DNA from: Syngnathus acus
Lineage: Eukaryota; Chordata; Actinopteri; Syngnathiformes; Syngnathidae
Length of the DNA: 64,000 nucleotides
Assembly: GCF_901709675.1 (NCBI RefSeq)
Contig: NC_051096.1
Coordinates: forward strand, 3,187,001 to 3,251,000
Direction of reading: 5' to 3'
Below are positions 35,941 to 47,006 of this stretch, one piece after another. The notes under the pieces were generated by a model that saw only the letters and a program-made list of their open reading frames with translations, made no database searches and had not been told where the DNA came from. Position numbers and translations under genes: made by a program. Each line of letters starts with the position of its first letter. Position 1 is the stretch's first letter.

Positions 35941-35941
35941 G
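35875..35941. repeat. (ATAG)n tetranucleotide microsatellite
   Basis: About 16 units of ATAG, followed by imperfect GATG/GATT repeats up to about 36010. Confidence 0.95.
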
Positions 35942-36085
35942 GATAATGTGGTGGATGGATGATTGATTATGATGATGGATGAATGATTGATTGATTGATG
36001 ATGATGACGGATGGATCTTTGTAGATTTTATAATATTGCTACACAGAGAACAAAGAGAAAACTTCAGCCTGACACAAAGTAGGCC

Positions 36086-36091
36086 TTTATT
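36086..36091 (-). terminator. Candidate poly(A) signal for zbtb22
   Basis: TTTATT on the plus strand is AATAAA on the minus strand, about 1 kb beyond the zbtb22 stop. The stretch 36092-37092 is AT-rich with no other coding sequence and would be the 3'UTR. Confidence 0.3.
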
Positions 36092-37092
36092 GATATCGTA
36101 TCGATACAATCAAGTACTTGTAGATTTTTGATAAGCAGGAGGGAAAAACAATTCCAAAATCAGAATGAGTAGATTTTATGCTCACATTTTACTGCGCAAA
36201 AAGTAAAGCCTTGAGTGAAAAAAAAAATCTGATGAATATATACACTGTACATTAGACAAATAATAAAATCTCCATAAATAATTCTCAACAAACCAGCACT
36301 AGGATGCTAACTCCATATTGTAAATTCTTTATCATAAATGTACAAATATCATTCATTTCATGTGCAAATGGAAATGGCCGACTATTTATCAAATGCAACT
36401 AAAACAAAAATTCCTTCAAAACTGAAGCAGTCAAAATTACATGTATGCTTAGGCCATATTTACCTTTTTTTAAACTTCTATGCAACAATTCAGGAAATGA
36501 TTAAGTGTAGAAAAAATATGAACCACTAACATTTTCATCAAGGATTTTTTTAAGTTAAAAAACTGCACAAACTAGTTTACCTTATTTATAATTATTTACA
36601 AAAAAATAGAACTATTATAGCGACGCTAATTATGGAATTAGATGAATAAATAAATAAATACATTCTTATGAACCTATTTTACAAAAAACACAAACAAATA
36701 TAACAACAAATCACAAAAAGTGACAGGCCTTACTTTGTCCATCCGACATAAAGGTTCAATTCAAGTACGTTGAGATTTCAAAAACGGTGGACATTGTTTT
36801 CCATGGTGGCCGTTAACTTTTTTTCAGTTGGCTGTAGATAGCAATCAACAGCAATCACGAGTTAGCTGCTTTTATCAATCATTAGAAATTTTTGCAGTCA
36901 TTTTTAATCGATCAATAGCTGTCATTGGTTGTTGCTGTCACCCGTTTTTGGTTGTTAACGGACACTTGCAGTCTTTAGCGGTTGTTAAGTGTTGTTAGTT
37001 GTCATTAGCTTACATTAGCAGTCACACGCTGGCAGTTTCTAGTGGTTGTTAGGGGTCACCGGCTGTTGCTACTGGTCGGTAACGTTCAGGTG

Positions 37093-39610
37093 TTAGCTGT
37101 CGTTAGAAAGATCCGTGCACTCGTTGTGCTCTAACGGCAAGCTGCCAAAAATCGTCGCTGCCATGCTGCTCCCCGACGAAGCTCCGTTGGCGACGTGATG
37201 GAGGCGCGAGGTAGAGGACGCGCCACCCCCTCGCAAACCCCCCTCACCTGGCGGGAGGAGGAGGTGAGGGCCGGGAAGGACATCAACGATGTCTCCGCCG
37301 CTTCCTCCTCCTCGACGCTGGCAGTGCGATCGATGCCTCATGAAGCTGTCTCGCCACATGAACTTCTTGCCGCATCCGGCGCAGTGGTACGGCTTGAGCC
37401 CCGTGTGCGTCTTCATGTGCTCGGTCAGGTGATGCTTCATCTTGAACTTCTTGGCGCACACGGGACAGTGGAAGGGTCTCAGGTCCAGGTGCATGTTGAT
37501 GTGGCGGTCCCTCATGCTCTTGTGCGTGAAGGTCTTGCCACAGTGGCACATAAAGACTTTAGCTGAACCGCCGCCACCACCCCCGCCGTCGCTTCCTGAG
37601 ACAGCCGGGCCGTGCGCCACACTTTTGAAAGCGCCGCCGCCGCCGATCATCCCACTCATAGGAGGCGGTCCGGCATCCATCGAGAGCGCAGATGTTTGTC
37701 CGAAGACCAGGATCTGGTTGCCCTGAGTAAGACAAATTCCTCATTAAAAATTTAAACTGCAAAAATAAAACTGATTGGACAACACATCCATCTTAAAAGG
37801 TGAAATTATAATAAATGGCTGACCTGCATGTCGAGAGGGAAGAGCTGGGTGCGACTCGGGACCTGACCCAGCAGGCCTGAGGCGGCTCGATTGGCGCCTT
37901 GGCTCGGATTGGGTCCCACTGCTGAGTCTTGGACCTGCTGAGCTAAGGCAGCTTCCAGCAAGCTGCCATCCAACTTGAGGAAGTCGTCAGAAGACTGGCT
38001 GTAATCCATCTGGACGCACGGACATGGTGCATCATGTTAGCTTGAGAAGTTTGAATTAAATACATTTATTTTGTTGGAGCAATGTGATTAAAATTAATTA
38101 AACGACACATTTGGAGCAATAAAAAAAAATTCAAGGTCTCTCAATATGTGAGATTTTTACCAATAGCAGATGGTTATGGAACGTATTTCCGCCACAACTT
38201 TAGAAATCAATCAACTTGAGTGCATTCGACCTGTGCGTCAGCCTCCACTCCCTCGGCAGCCTCCACCGAGAGCGTCCGCACGTGCGAGATGGCGAAGTCG
38301 CCACAATCCCTCCCTCGGCCGGACGCCATCCCCCTCTCGTCGTCCTCCTCCTCCTCGTCTTCTTCGTCATCTGCCCCGCCGCCCTCCTCGCCCGACACCA
38401 CGATGAGGTCGTGGTCCTCGGGCCGCTCAGCTTTGACCACCACCCACTGCTTGCGAGGCATGATGCTAGGCTGGATGTAGGCGGGGCGTCTCTGCAGTGA
38501 CACGTCCTCGCCGTCCTGTGGGAACAAAGTTGAACAGGCTGACATAAAGAAGCTGTGAGAAGACATGGATCCTGTTGGGGGGAAAACTTAGGTTCACCTG
38601 ATATGAGGAAACCCCAAAACTGTCACTGACGCCCACTTCCTCCTCCAATTTCTTCATCCTGCCTCCTCCTCTCAACTTTTGCTGGTAAACCTCTTCTTCT
38701 TCCCCCTCGTCATCCTCCTCTCTCTCTTCTATCATGAGGGCCTCCTCTCCGGACGGCGTGCAGTAGCTGGGGGTGTTGCTGGCCACTCCGCCGCCACCCG
38801 CCAAGTTCGTGGCCGCTCCGGGGCTAAAGTAGTTGGTGCTGCTGGGAGACTGGCTCTCACTGGCCGACAGACGGCTTGGTGGCTGGGAGGTTCGTGAGGG
38901 CTCTTGAAGGCTCCCTAAAACACACGTGTGACGTTAAAAATTTCACACTTTAGTTAGAGCGGCATAGTTACAATAGATCGAGGTTTATGTAATCAGATTT
39001 CATACTTTCCACATTTGCGTAGGAACAATGTGAGTCTTGGGAGCCCGCTGGGCGAACTGAATCTCGACCGAGGACGCCGCCATTAGTTGAGCCGCCGCTC
39101 GAACCTCCCCCAACAGTCCTGCCCTCCTTAAGGAGTTCGGTGCATTTGTCCACGATGTGCCACATTTGCAAGACGCTGCCCACCGTCAGGTAGTTGACGA
39201 TGTCCTCGCGCAGCATCGTGAGCTGACCTGTGTAGGCGCAGCGCAGCACGCTCTCAAAGGCCAGCGGGTCCATCACGGCCGGGATAGACACGCTGGACAT
39301 GTTCTTCAGCAGGACCTTTAGACCATACGATGACAATCAAGTCCATCAAATGTTATCATCGCTCATCCTTACAGAAGTGGCAGATGAAACTCACTGTTCT
39401 CACCTGATCATGGAAGTACGATGAGGAGGCGGCCAGGACGCAGCGGTGCGCCTTAAACACGTGACCTTGGACGTGGATGGAAAGGTCACATAGGCGACCC
39501 TCCTCCCTCTGCTGGTTTAGGCCATCCAGTACCGAAGCCTGGGAGCTCGGGAAGCATACCTGCACCACAGAGTCGGCGCTGCTGCCCACCTCTGCAGAAG
39601 CCGACTGCAT
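37093..39610 (-). CDS. zbtb22: BTB/zinc-finger transcription factor ZBTB22
   Basis: Six coding exons: 39404-39610, 39006-39315, 38598-38914, 38231-38515, 37824-38009 and 37093-37722; 644 residues. The ATG directly follows a TCAG acceptor, so a 5'UTR exon lies upstream. The N-terminal BTB/POZ domain (about residues 25-125; LCDLSIHVQGHVFKAHRCVL, AYTGQLTM, DIVNYLTVGSVLQMWHIVDK) mediates dimerisation and co-repressor contact. A long acidic, Ser-rich linker follows (EEREEDDEGEEEE; EDEEEEDDE). Three C-terminal fingers (about 492-570) begin with an unusual C-x-C finger (FMCHCGKTF) and continue with CPVCAKKF and CAGCGKKF, the ZBTB22 pattern; a Gly-rich stretch precedes them. The protein ends LEHNECTDLSNDS. 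It is a nuclear DNA-binding regulator. Its place beside kifc1, daxx and tapbp matches conserved MHC synteny and supports the orthology call. Confidence 0.9.
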
Positions 39611-40825
39611 CTGAGGTCAGCAAAGGTGTACTTTGAAAAAAGATATTGGACCTTTATTGGCCTATCTATGCCAGCGACATAGAAAGACAGGCAAAGTAAT
39701 TCAATGGTCTTCCCCTAAATGCCAGAAGATAAATAACAAAGCTGCGTGTTTGTTTCAAACTACTGAATGATGGCTTTGTGCTAAACTGAACACGACCAGA
39801 TTTAAGACTGTGGAAATTTGACAATAAATTGAGACAAGATCATCAGTTGAGCGTGTACTTTTATTGATATTTTTCTTCGTTAATTTTCCTGACACAACAT
39901 ATGTACCTTTGTTAAAATTAGCTGTCAACAAGGTGTTTTAAAAACTAAAATATTTGTGTGTTGCAACAAAATATAAAAACATGCGTTTGAATCAAATCCG
40001 CCTCCAACCGTGCTGATGTGACGTTAGGATGCTAGCAAGCTAGCTACTTTAGCCGCACGTATAAAACAAAATAAACAATAAAACATGGCGGACCGCCCGC
40101 CTTCACCGACCTTCTCGCTTTTTCTAGCCCGAGAAGAGCACCGCAGGACAGGTCACGCCAGTCGTGCCTGTCGGTCGCGCCAGGTGGACCAGGCCTACAT
40201 GTTTGGAAAGCATTTCGGGAAGATGTTCGTCTTCTTTTTCTTCAGTGTGTCGGCGCCTTTAAGACGACGCAGACAATAGCAGGGCCGCCATTGTTTACAT
40301 AAATACTAACCGTTAGCTTAGAATATTAAGCGGACACTACCGCCATATTGGATGTGGCAAACTTTGACAAAGGCTGAATTGATTAGTTTGTCAACGAGTC
40401 TTTTACGCTTGTGGTTTAAGCATCAAATCCATTCAAAAATAACTTTGTTTTCATTTTTATTTCTTGATACTTAAATTTCACTCAAGATGAACATGAATAT
40501 ATGCAGGCACAATCTAATCACAGCAGAGTCCAGTTCTTTCATATTAGCTGGATTTAACATGTACCTTAACCTGTGCAGTATTTTAATAGAGCCAAATATT
40601 CTGGACATTTTGTATGACGCCCACAATTTAATTTCAAAAAGGAATAATGCAATGTTGAAACTTCAAACAAAACAAACAAAAAAGTCATAAATCATGTTGT
40701 AAATAGTACAATGGTGATCAGTCAGTTACAAAAGGGTGAAATGATGAAAAGGGCCATGCACCTTGATCTAAATGAAATTAAAAGATGTATGTCCATGTAC
40801 ACGAGTGGCGAAAGCGACCACCGAT
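39611..40825. promoter_or_regulatory. zbtb22 upstream region with paired ATGGCGG motifs
   Basis: The spacer between zbtb22 and the kifc1 stop includes a CpG-richer segment at about 40080-40310. At its edges lie ACATGGCGGACC (plus strand, near 40083) and ACAATGGCGGCC (minus strand, near 40285), both matching the YY1 core in the form seen at housekeeping promoters. The zbtb22 5'UTR exon is probably here. A TTTATT near 40456 could serve as the kifc1 poly(A) signal on the minus strand. Confidence 0.4.
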
Positions 40826-43800
40826 TTACTTCCGGTTCGCACTGGCTGTGCCAATCATGCAGTCGTTGACCTGGCAACAGAAGCAAAAGACCTCACGTCA
40901 TCAGAAATAAGTCATGAAACGTGGCAAATGAGGCATGGGCGAGGCTTACCTTGCTGGCAAACCTCAAAGAGTTGAGCGTTTCCCCAAAACTGTCCGGCTC
41001 GGGTGCAATGTTGACGAACATCAGACTGAAGAGAAAACAAGCGACTCAGTAGTTGACAACGGTTCAAATTTGGAAAATAAAATAAAAAAAGGGGGAAAAA
41101 GGTGTGATGCGTGTTTTGTTTTTTCATTTTCTTGCAATCTTGTATTTCTGTGGATTTGAGTGCAGTTGGAAGTTTAAAAAAAAAAAAAATTGGACCCACG
41201 CTTTGCTGTTTCCACCCAGGCAGCCCTGCAGCAGGTAAGTCAGCTTGGAGTTCCTGTAAGGAATGAAGGTCTCCTGCAAGACAACACTTGTTAAACGTCA
41301 ACACAAACACAACGACAAGTGCACAGATGGTCACGACGACAACAAACACAGAAGGCTACCTCACCTTGTTGGCCAGCGCGGTGATGACAATGCCCAGGTT
41401 GGACAACGAGCCGTTGATGGCCGTCATCTCTTTGAAACGCTCTCCCTGAGACTGGCTCTTCAGCATCCGCTCGCTCCCTGCTAGGTCCACCAGACACAAA
41501 GTGGCTGCGTACACAAGCAAAAATATTCAAATTTAAAAAGGATTTGAGCTTATCACACCAATGCAGACATGACTACCAGCAACCAAGCACTCACAGTTGC
41601 ATTTGACGTCCCTGCCCGCGTTGGTGCCCTCGATGTCCAGCTGGAAGACAGAATGCGAGCGGGACGAGCGGTCGTTTTGGTTGGTCTGGGCCGTGGAGCG
41701 GTTCTGGTTGGCCAAGGCGATCAAGCACAGGATCTGAGGTGGTTAGAGATCAGACACACTTCAGGCAAGCTCGCATCTTGCTATGTATGCAGAGACTGTT
41801 AACAGACTATCGCGGGGCTCCTCAAACTAGAGGACGCCACCAAGGACTCAAGTTTTGAGAACCACTGGACAGGTAAGCGTGCAGTACCTGGTCCTCATTG
41901 GAAACCTTCTGGTAGGTCAGGTTGGTGATGGTCATTTTATTGCTGTTGTCCTTGCGTATTTCGTGTTCTGGCCTCTTGCTGGCCTTGCCCGTGTACAGCA
42001 GATCACGCAGGCACTCGTTGTAGATCTCCACAAAGCTGGCCGTAAAGGAGAACTACCGGGAGGAGAAAATACCAAAAATCCAACTGGCTGGAGAGGAGCA
42101 CAAGGTATCTAAACTAAGCATAGACTCAAAGACACAGTCATGGCAAAGAACCAACCTCCCAGCCTTGGGCGGCAAGCTTGTGGGTGGATGCAAAGATTTG
42201 CTGCACAGCTCTGGGAATCATGCCACGGGCACTGTGGTCCTCAGCCCCCTCCATGGTATACGTCTTGCCGCTTCCTGTCTGGCCGTAGGCGAAGCAGCAC
42301 ACGTTGTAGCCGTCCAACGCCGACTGCACCAGCAGGGATATCTCTTCAAATACCTGCCGGCCACCGGGATGCAAACGACTTCAGGAACGCCCGCTATAAG
42401 TTTTGGCGCTCGTGGTCCTTCTCGCGTACGTTACCTCTTGCTGGGTCGCTTCGGGGCCAAAGACGCGGTCAAAACTGAAGTTGTAGTTCTTATGCGTGTC
42501 GTTGCTTTTGCCTGTGTGAGACTGAGAAGACATATGCATTTTGTTTTTCATACTTTTTTTTCAGTAATTAAAACCATTTTCATCAAATGGAAAAAAAATA
42601 AAATAAAAAAAATAAAAACTACTACATCTCACTTTTATAAAACTAAAGCTAATTACAGAAAATGTGTCCTAAAAAAGCTCGTTAGAGCCTGCCCCTCTTA
42701 CCTCTTCAGTTTTTGCCAATGTTATTGCCTTGTTGTCCTTGGCTGGCAGCTGGATGTGATTGCTGAGGCCACCCTCCACTAGGGGGCGCACTCTGCAAAA
42801 CACTCGAATGTTGCCCTGCGAGCAATTTGGGAACATTGAGCGAAGGGACTCATGCTATGAAAATCTCTGAGCAGTTTAGTGACTTGCCTTGAGCTCCTGA
42901 ACCGTGTTATGAAGGCGCCGCCGTTCCATCTCCCCCGCGTGGAGCTCATCCTCCAGGCGGGCCGTGGTTTCTCTGAGCAAGCGCGCCTCCTCCTCGACTG
43001 CCAGGAGGCTGGCCTGCACACGGGCCAGGGTGGAATCCTGCACCGACAGCTTCATCTGCAGCAGAACGCAAGGCCTAAATTTAACTTAAAAAAAATTTGT
43101 CATCCACAAAAAACAAAACAAAAACTACACCTTGAGGGTTTGGATCTCCGTCTCTTGACTGTCCCGCAACGTCTCCATCACTCGGTGTTTGTCTTGCAGG
43201 TTGCTGAGCTCAGTCAGCAGAGTCTTCTTTTCGCTGGTGACCCTTTCTAAGTCATCCTGGACGCCAAGGAGCCCCCGAAGCCTTTCCTGGGTCTCACTGA
43301 AAATGAAGGCAACCATGCAGTAAAGTACGAGGAACATACAGGATGACAATTTGTGTCTAATTTCTTGAATTTTTCAATACAGAAATTGGGGTATTGCTTC
43401 ATTGGACAAAGAACTGTCGAAGAAGAACTGCCCTAGAATGAGATGCCAGCTCTTTATACTGTCCTGTACCTGAGGTCCCTCTCCATGTCAGCGGCCTTCA
43501 GTTGCAACTCCCCAAGGGAGCCCTTCAGGTTCTCTTTCTCCAGGTTGGCAGATTTCATCTTACTCTGGTAGTCCTGGAGTTTCCCTTTCATGTCAGTGAC
43601 CTTGCCCTTCATGTCCCACGGGAGCCTGCGGGGGGGCCCACCTACAGGGACACAATTGTCAGACAGAGGCCAACAATATCTATATTGAGCTAGAGCCCAG
43701 AAAGTATTGACAATGTGACAATGACCCGTTTTGTGAGTCAATATAAGATGTTCCATTGACCTGCTTTGGGGTCGGCAGGGGCCACGCCTCCCGTCATTTT

Positions 43801-44436
43801 GCCTCCCTTTGCTGCGGTCGACGCCACGGGCGCTTTGAAGACTCCTGACGGAGATGATCAATCTTTAAAGTCAGCCACCGCACCAAATTAATGTTTAATT
43901 CACTTCTTCTTACCTCTGGAGGGGGCGCCGGCCACCGTCGCAGCTCCGACACCTCGCGTCGGCCTGGCTGCACAGATATAAGAACACCACTTTTGATTTA
44001 TTATTCACAAAAGTTTTGGTCTTACAAGTTACTCCTACTACTACTTCAGTTAAAAGTTCTTAGCTCTTTGATTTCATTGCAAGGAGGCAAATTGCAGTCT
44101 TTGAGATTTGCATTCTCCTAGATTGTTATGTTGATTTTAATTCTAAAAAGGTCGCTGGTGAGAATGCCGTGAGTGAACTTACAAACAGGCGCCCTGGTGG
44201 CCGTGACGGGTGGCCGCCTGGTGCCTAGGACGGTAGAAGCAGCTTGGGGTCTGATGGTCTGCGGCTCCTTGCGGAACTTCTTCTACGGGGCATTTCAAAA
44301 TAAACCTAAATTTAAGCCACCAAAAATTATTTTGTGCAATCTTTTCCTCATGTCTTACCTGAACAGGCTCCGTATCCTCGACTTTTTCAGAGCTGGCGAG
44401 CACCCGTTTGCTCGCCATGACTGGCAGTCTAGACAT
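40826..44436 (-). CDS. kifc1: Kinesin-14 motor KIFC1 (HSET)
   Basis: Sixteen coding exons: 44359-44436, 44183-44282, 43914-43967, 43761-43844, 43470-43641, 43131-43296, 42888-43055, 42702-42815, 42435-42521, 42156-42353, 41888-42052, 41595-41733, 41365-41504, 41200-41273, 40950-41025 and 40826-40870; 619 residues. A basic, Pro/Ala-rich N-terminal tail (second microtubule-binding site) leads into a coiled coil from about residue 110 ([20 protein letters not shown] and on) to about 270, then the C-terminal motor starting [12 protein letters not shown]. Motor motifs are the P-loop GQTGSGKT (about 365-372), switch [10 protein letters not shown] (about 482-490) and switch [10 protein letters not shown] (about 513-520). 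The protein ends IGTASANRK. It is a minus-end-directed motor that focuses spindle poles. The intron after exon 7 has a GC-AG donor. An alternative start at Met7 is possible. Confidence 0.95.
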
Positions 44437-44569
44437 GAATCACCGTCGTTCGAAATAACACAAATTATAGCAAAATGCCGTTTTATGATTGCTAGCTGCT
44501 GTTAGGCAACTAAAAGAACAAGAAATATGAGTTTATCGAAGATGCTCGGAGCGGTGAGAGCTTTCGCGT

Positions 44570-44641
44570 TCAAAGTCTTCGACGGTTTAAAATTTGAACT
44601 GTAATTGTTTGGCGGCGCCGCAGACGGACTGTCGTGATTGG
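44570..44641 (-). promoter_or_regulatory. kifc1 promoter: CCAAT box and CHR-like element
   Basis: On the minus strand there is CCAAT (plus ATTGG, 44637-44641), then TTCAAA (plus TTTGAA, 44593-44598), then TTTGAACGCGAAAG (plus 44562-44575), 134 bp before the ATG. CCAAT followed by TTTGAA and an E2F-like CGCGAAA is the arrangement of G2/M genes controlled by NF-Y and the DREAM/MMB complexes, which fits a mitotic kinesin. Confidence 0.5.
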
Positions 44642-47006
44642 CTGAGTCCGCGCAAGAACACGCCTCCAAGTTTTCTTTTTGAGGCTTGTTTTAATGTCCA
44701 GAATCCACCGCGCGGGCGGAAACGAGATTGTAGTCAAAATCAAACGAACCCTGTTTTTGATATTATTATTTATTATACGGATTTACTCTGCGTGCCCCAC
44801 CTAATTAGCATGTCATTATGTTGAGTTTCGTTTCCTAGAACTAAAAAATGTCGATGACGACACAGTCGATGTCAAACAATCAGGCCCCGCCCATGTGATC
44901 AGTTTCAAACGCAGTTTGAAAACAAACACTAAGTACACTACTTTCCCCTCTACTTGTCACAAAATTGAAAATCATGCTCGTTTCATCGGACAAACTGCAA
45001 TGCATGAAGAACAAATATTTTAAATGAAATCAGTTTGCCAACTTTATTCTCATAAACAGTCTGATAAGATGAGCATACTATGCTAAAGAGTAGCACAGCT
45101 CAATAATGTGTTAGCATGACTTGAATAGTACTGTAAGTCATTATTTTTTCCTATGAAAATGACAACGTATACACTTAATGTGTGGCGTTAAGTCGAGACA
45201 AACACAAATATATCACAAATTGTATTTACCGTCATTTCATATTGCCCAATGTTCTCAATGTTTGTTGATAATTCCAGTCCAAACATCATTTGAGTGAATA
45301 TCACTAATACAACTTCTTTTTTTGGGTTAAGCTCCAAAGCTCACGTGGTTTGTTATAATTGTTTCTTTTTTAAAAAAAACTTCACAGGACATGCTTCCCT
45401 TTTACAGAAAACTCTTATGTACAGCATACTGCCATATAATAATAATGCCTTTAGGTTGATAGTGTAGATAAGATTTGCAATACAGTTGTAATGAAATTCA
45501 TATGCACACAAAAAAAATCTAAATAAACAATGAATAATAACAGTACCTGTCAGCCATTTTGTCATACAATCATTATTCCCAACAACCTGCTGCCGAAATG
45601 TTGCGATGGAGGGTCACTAATGCTTCTATTAGGGGGAAAAAAAAAACTGTCTCCACATTCACACTTTCTCAATTTTCTCTGCTGGTAGAAAAATATGAAC
45701 ATATTAAAAAAAAGTACAGCTGACAAACGTAGAAGGTGAAGTACAAGCTTCATCAAGTGCTTAGTTCGTGAGCCCCGTGTGGTTTAGTGCATTTCGGCTA
45801 ATGTCCCACGACATGATTCGCACACGGTAATGCCTCTCGAGTACAGACGCTACCCTACATAGCAACGGTTCCGTTCCCAACATTCGAATATACCAACACA
45901 AGAAGTATGAGCACCTACTCCCCGGGAAAAGTATCGCTGGATGCTCTGTTTACATGTGTTGCTGCACCATGTGTATGCAATACATTGTAATAAAATATTG
46001 TAAAATATTTTGGGCTTGTGCATAGGAGTGCAGTCCGGGCACCATCCCTGGACAGCCGTTAGGATGTCTCTACGAACAATATGGTTTGGGTCATGCAATA
46101 TAATAATGACTCTTGAACTATACTTGATTGACATAAATATATTAAAATTGTTCATTTAGAACAAAAACCTGAGACACAAATCAGTGTCAAATGGTGCTTT
46201 CTGTTTTTGGGTGGCATTGTGAAGAAAAAAAGATATTTCACTAGTGAATAATTCCTAGAACAGGCCCTGTGAGAAACATGTCGGCTACCCGAGATGGGTC
46301 GAGCAGGCTATTAGATGAAATTGTGATTGACTCATAATTTCTGGTCTCGTGTTCCCTTTTTGTTTTTGTTAATGCATTTATAGGGTCTTTATTGGTATCA
46401 AAGGCGATTCAATCCATTCGCCTGAAAATTGATCAATTACAAATATCTAATATATATTTATGCCAATCATATACAGTGACCGGCACAACAATTAAATGTG
46501 CTTCCATTACATGGCTTGTTGCTATTTTAAAAAAATAGGTCTTCCTGCGAGTATATCAATATATCAATTAAACACGCGAATTGAAATGAAATCGTTATTT
46601 ACGTTTGTGACATTTGCTTGGTGGTGTGCCCTAGCACAAAAACAGGTTGGGGAGTCGCTGTAAATAAGGTAGCGTCTGTATAGGCGAGCGAGCTGCTCCT
46701 CCAGACAAACGAGGCTCAGCCGCGACTCGGCGCATCGAGACGGCATTTCAGGAAAAGCCTCTCACCTCATCTGAGATTGAGAAGCCACTTCAAATCCGGG
46801 TAAGAGCGAGGCACCCCGCAAACAAATCGGACACCTCGGGGCCGGGCTCTGCATTAAAGCTGCTTCGTCCTCGTTGTGGAAACACTGCGCGCCTTTTAAC
46901 CTGATCAATCCCTTTGAGAGCCACACAGGTAGAAAAGCAAGTCCTCTTGGAGAATTTTCCAGACTACATTTCCAAGGCTTTATACAGGGATGTCAAATCT
47001 TGTTTC
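44642..47006. other. Intergenic between kifc1 and znf384-like; znf384-like 3'UTR
   Basis: AT-rich with no supported exon. TTTATT (minus AATAAA) at 46388-46393 is a candidate poly(A) signal for the znf384-like gene, giving a 3'UTR of about 0.6 kb. Nothing else was recognised. Confidence 0.5.

Noticed and set aside
40085-40279. Open frame starting MADRPPSPTFSLF on the plus strand
   Set aside because: Short, no homology recognised, and located in the CpG-rich upstream region of zbtb22; ATG here is part of an ATGGCGG promoter-type motif.
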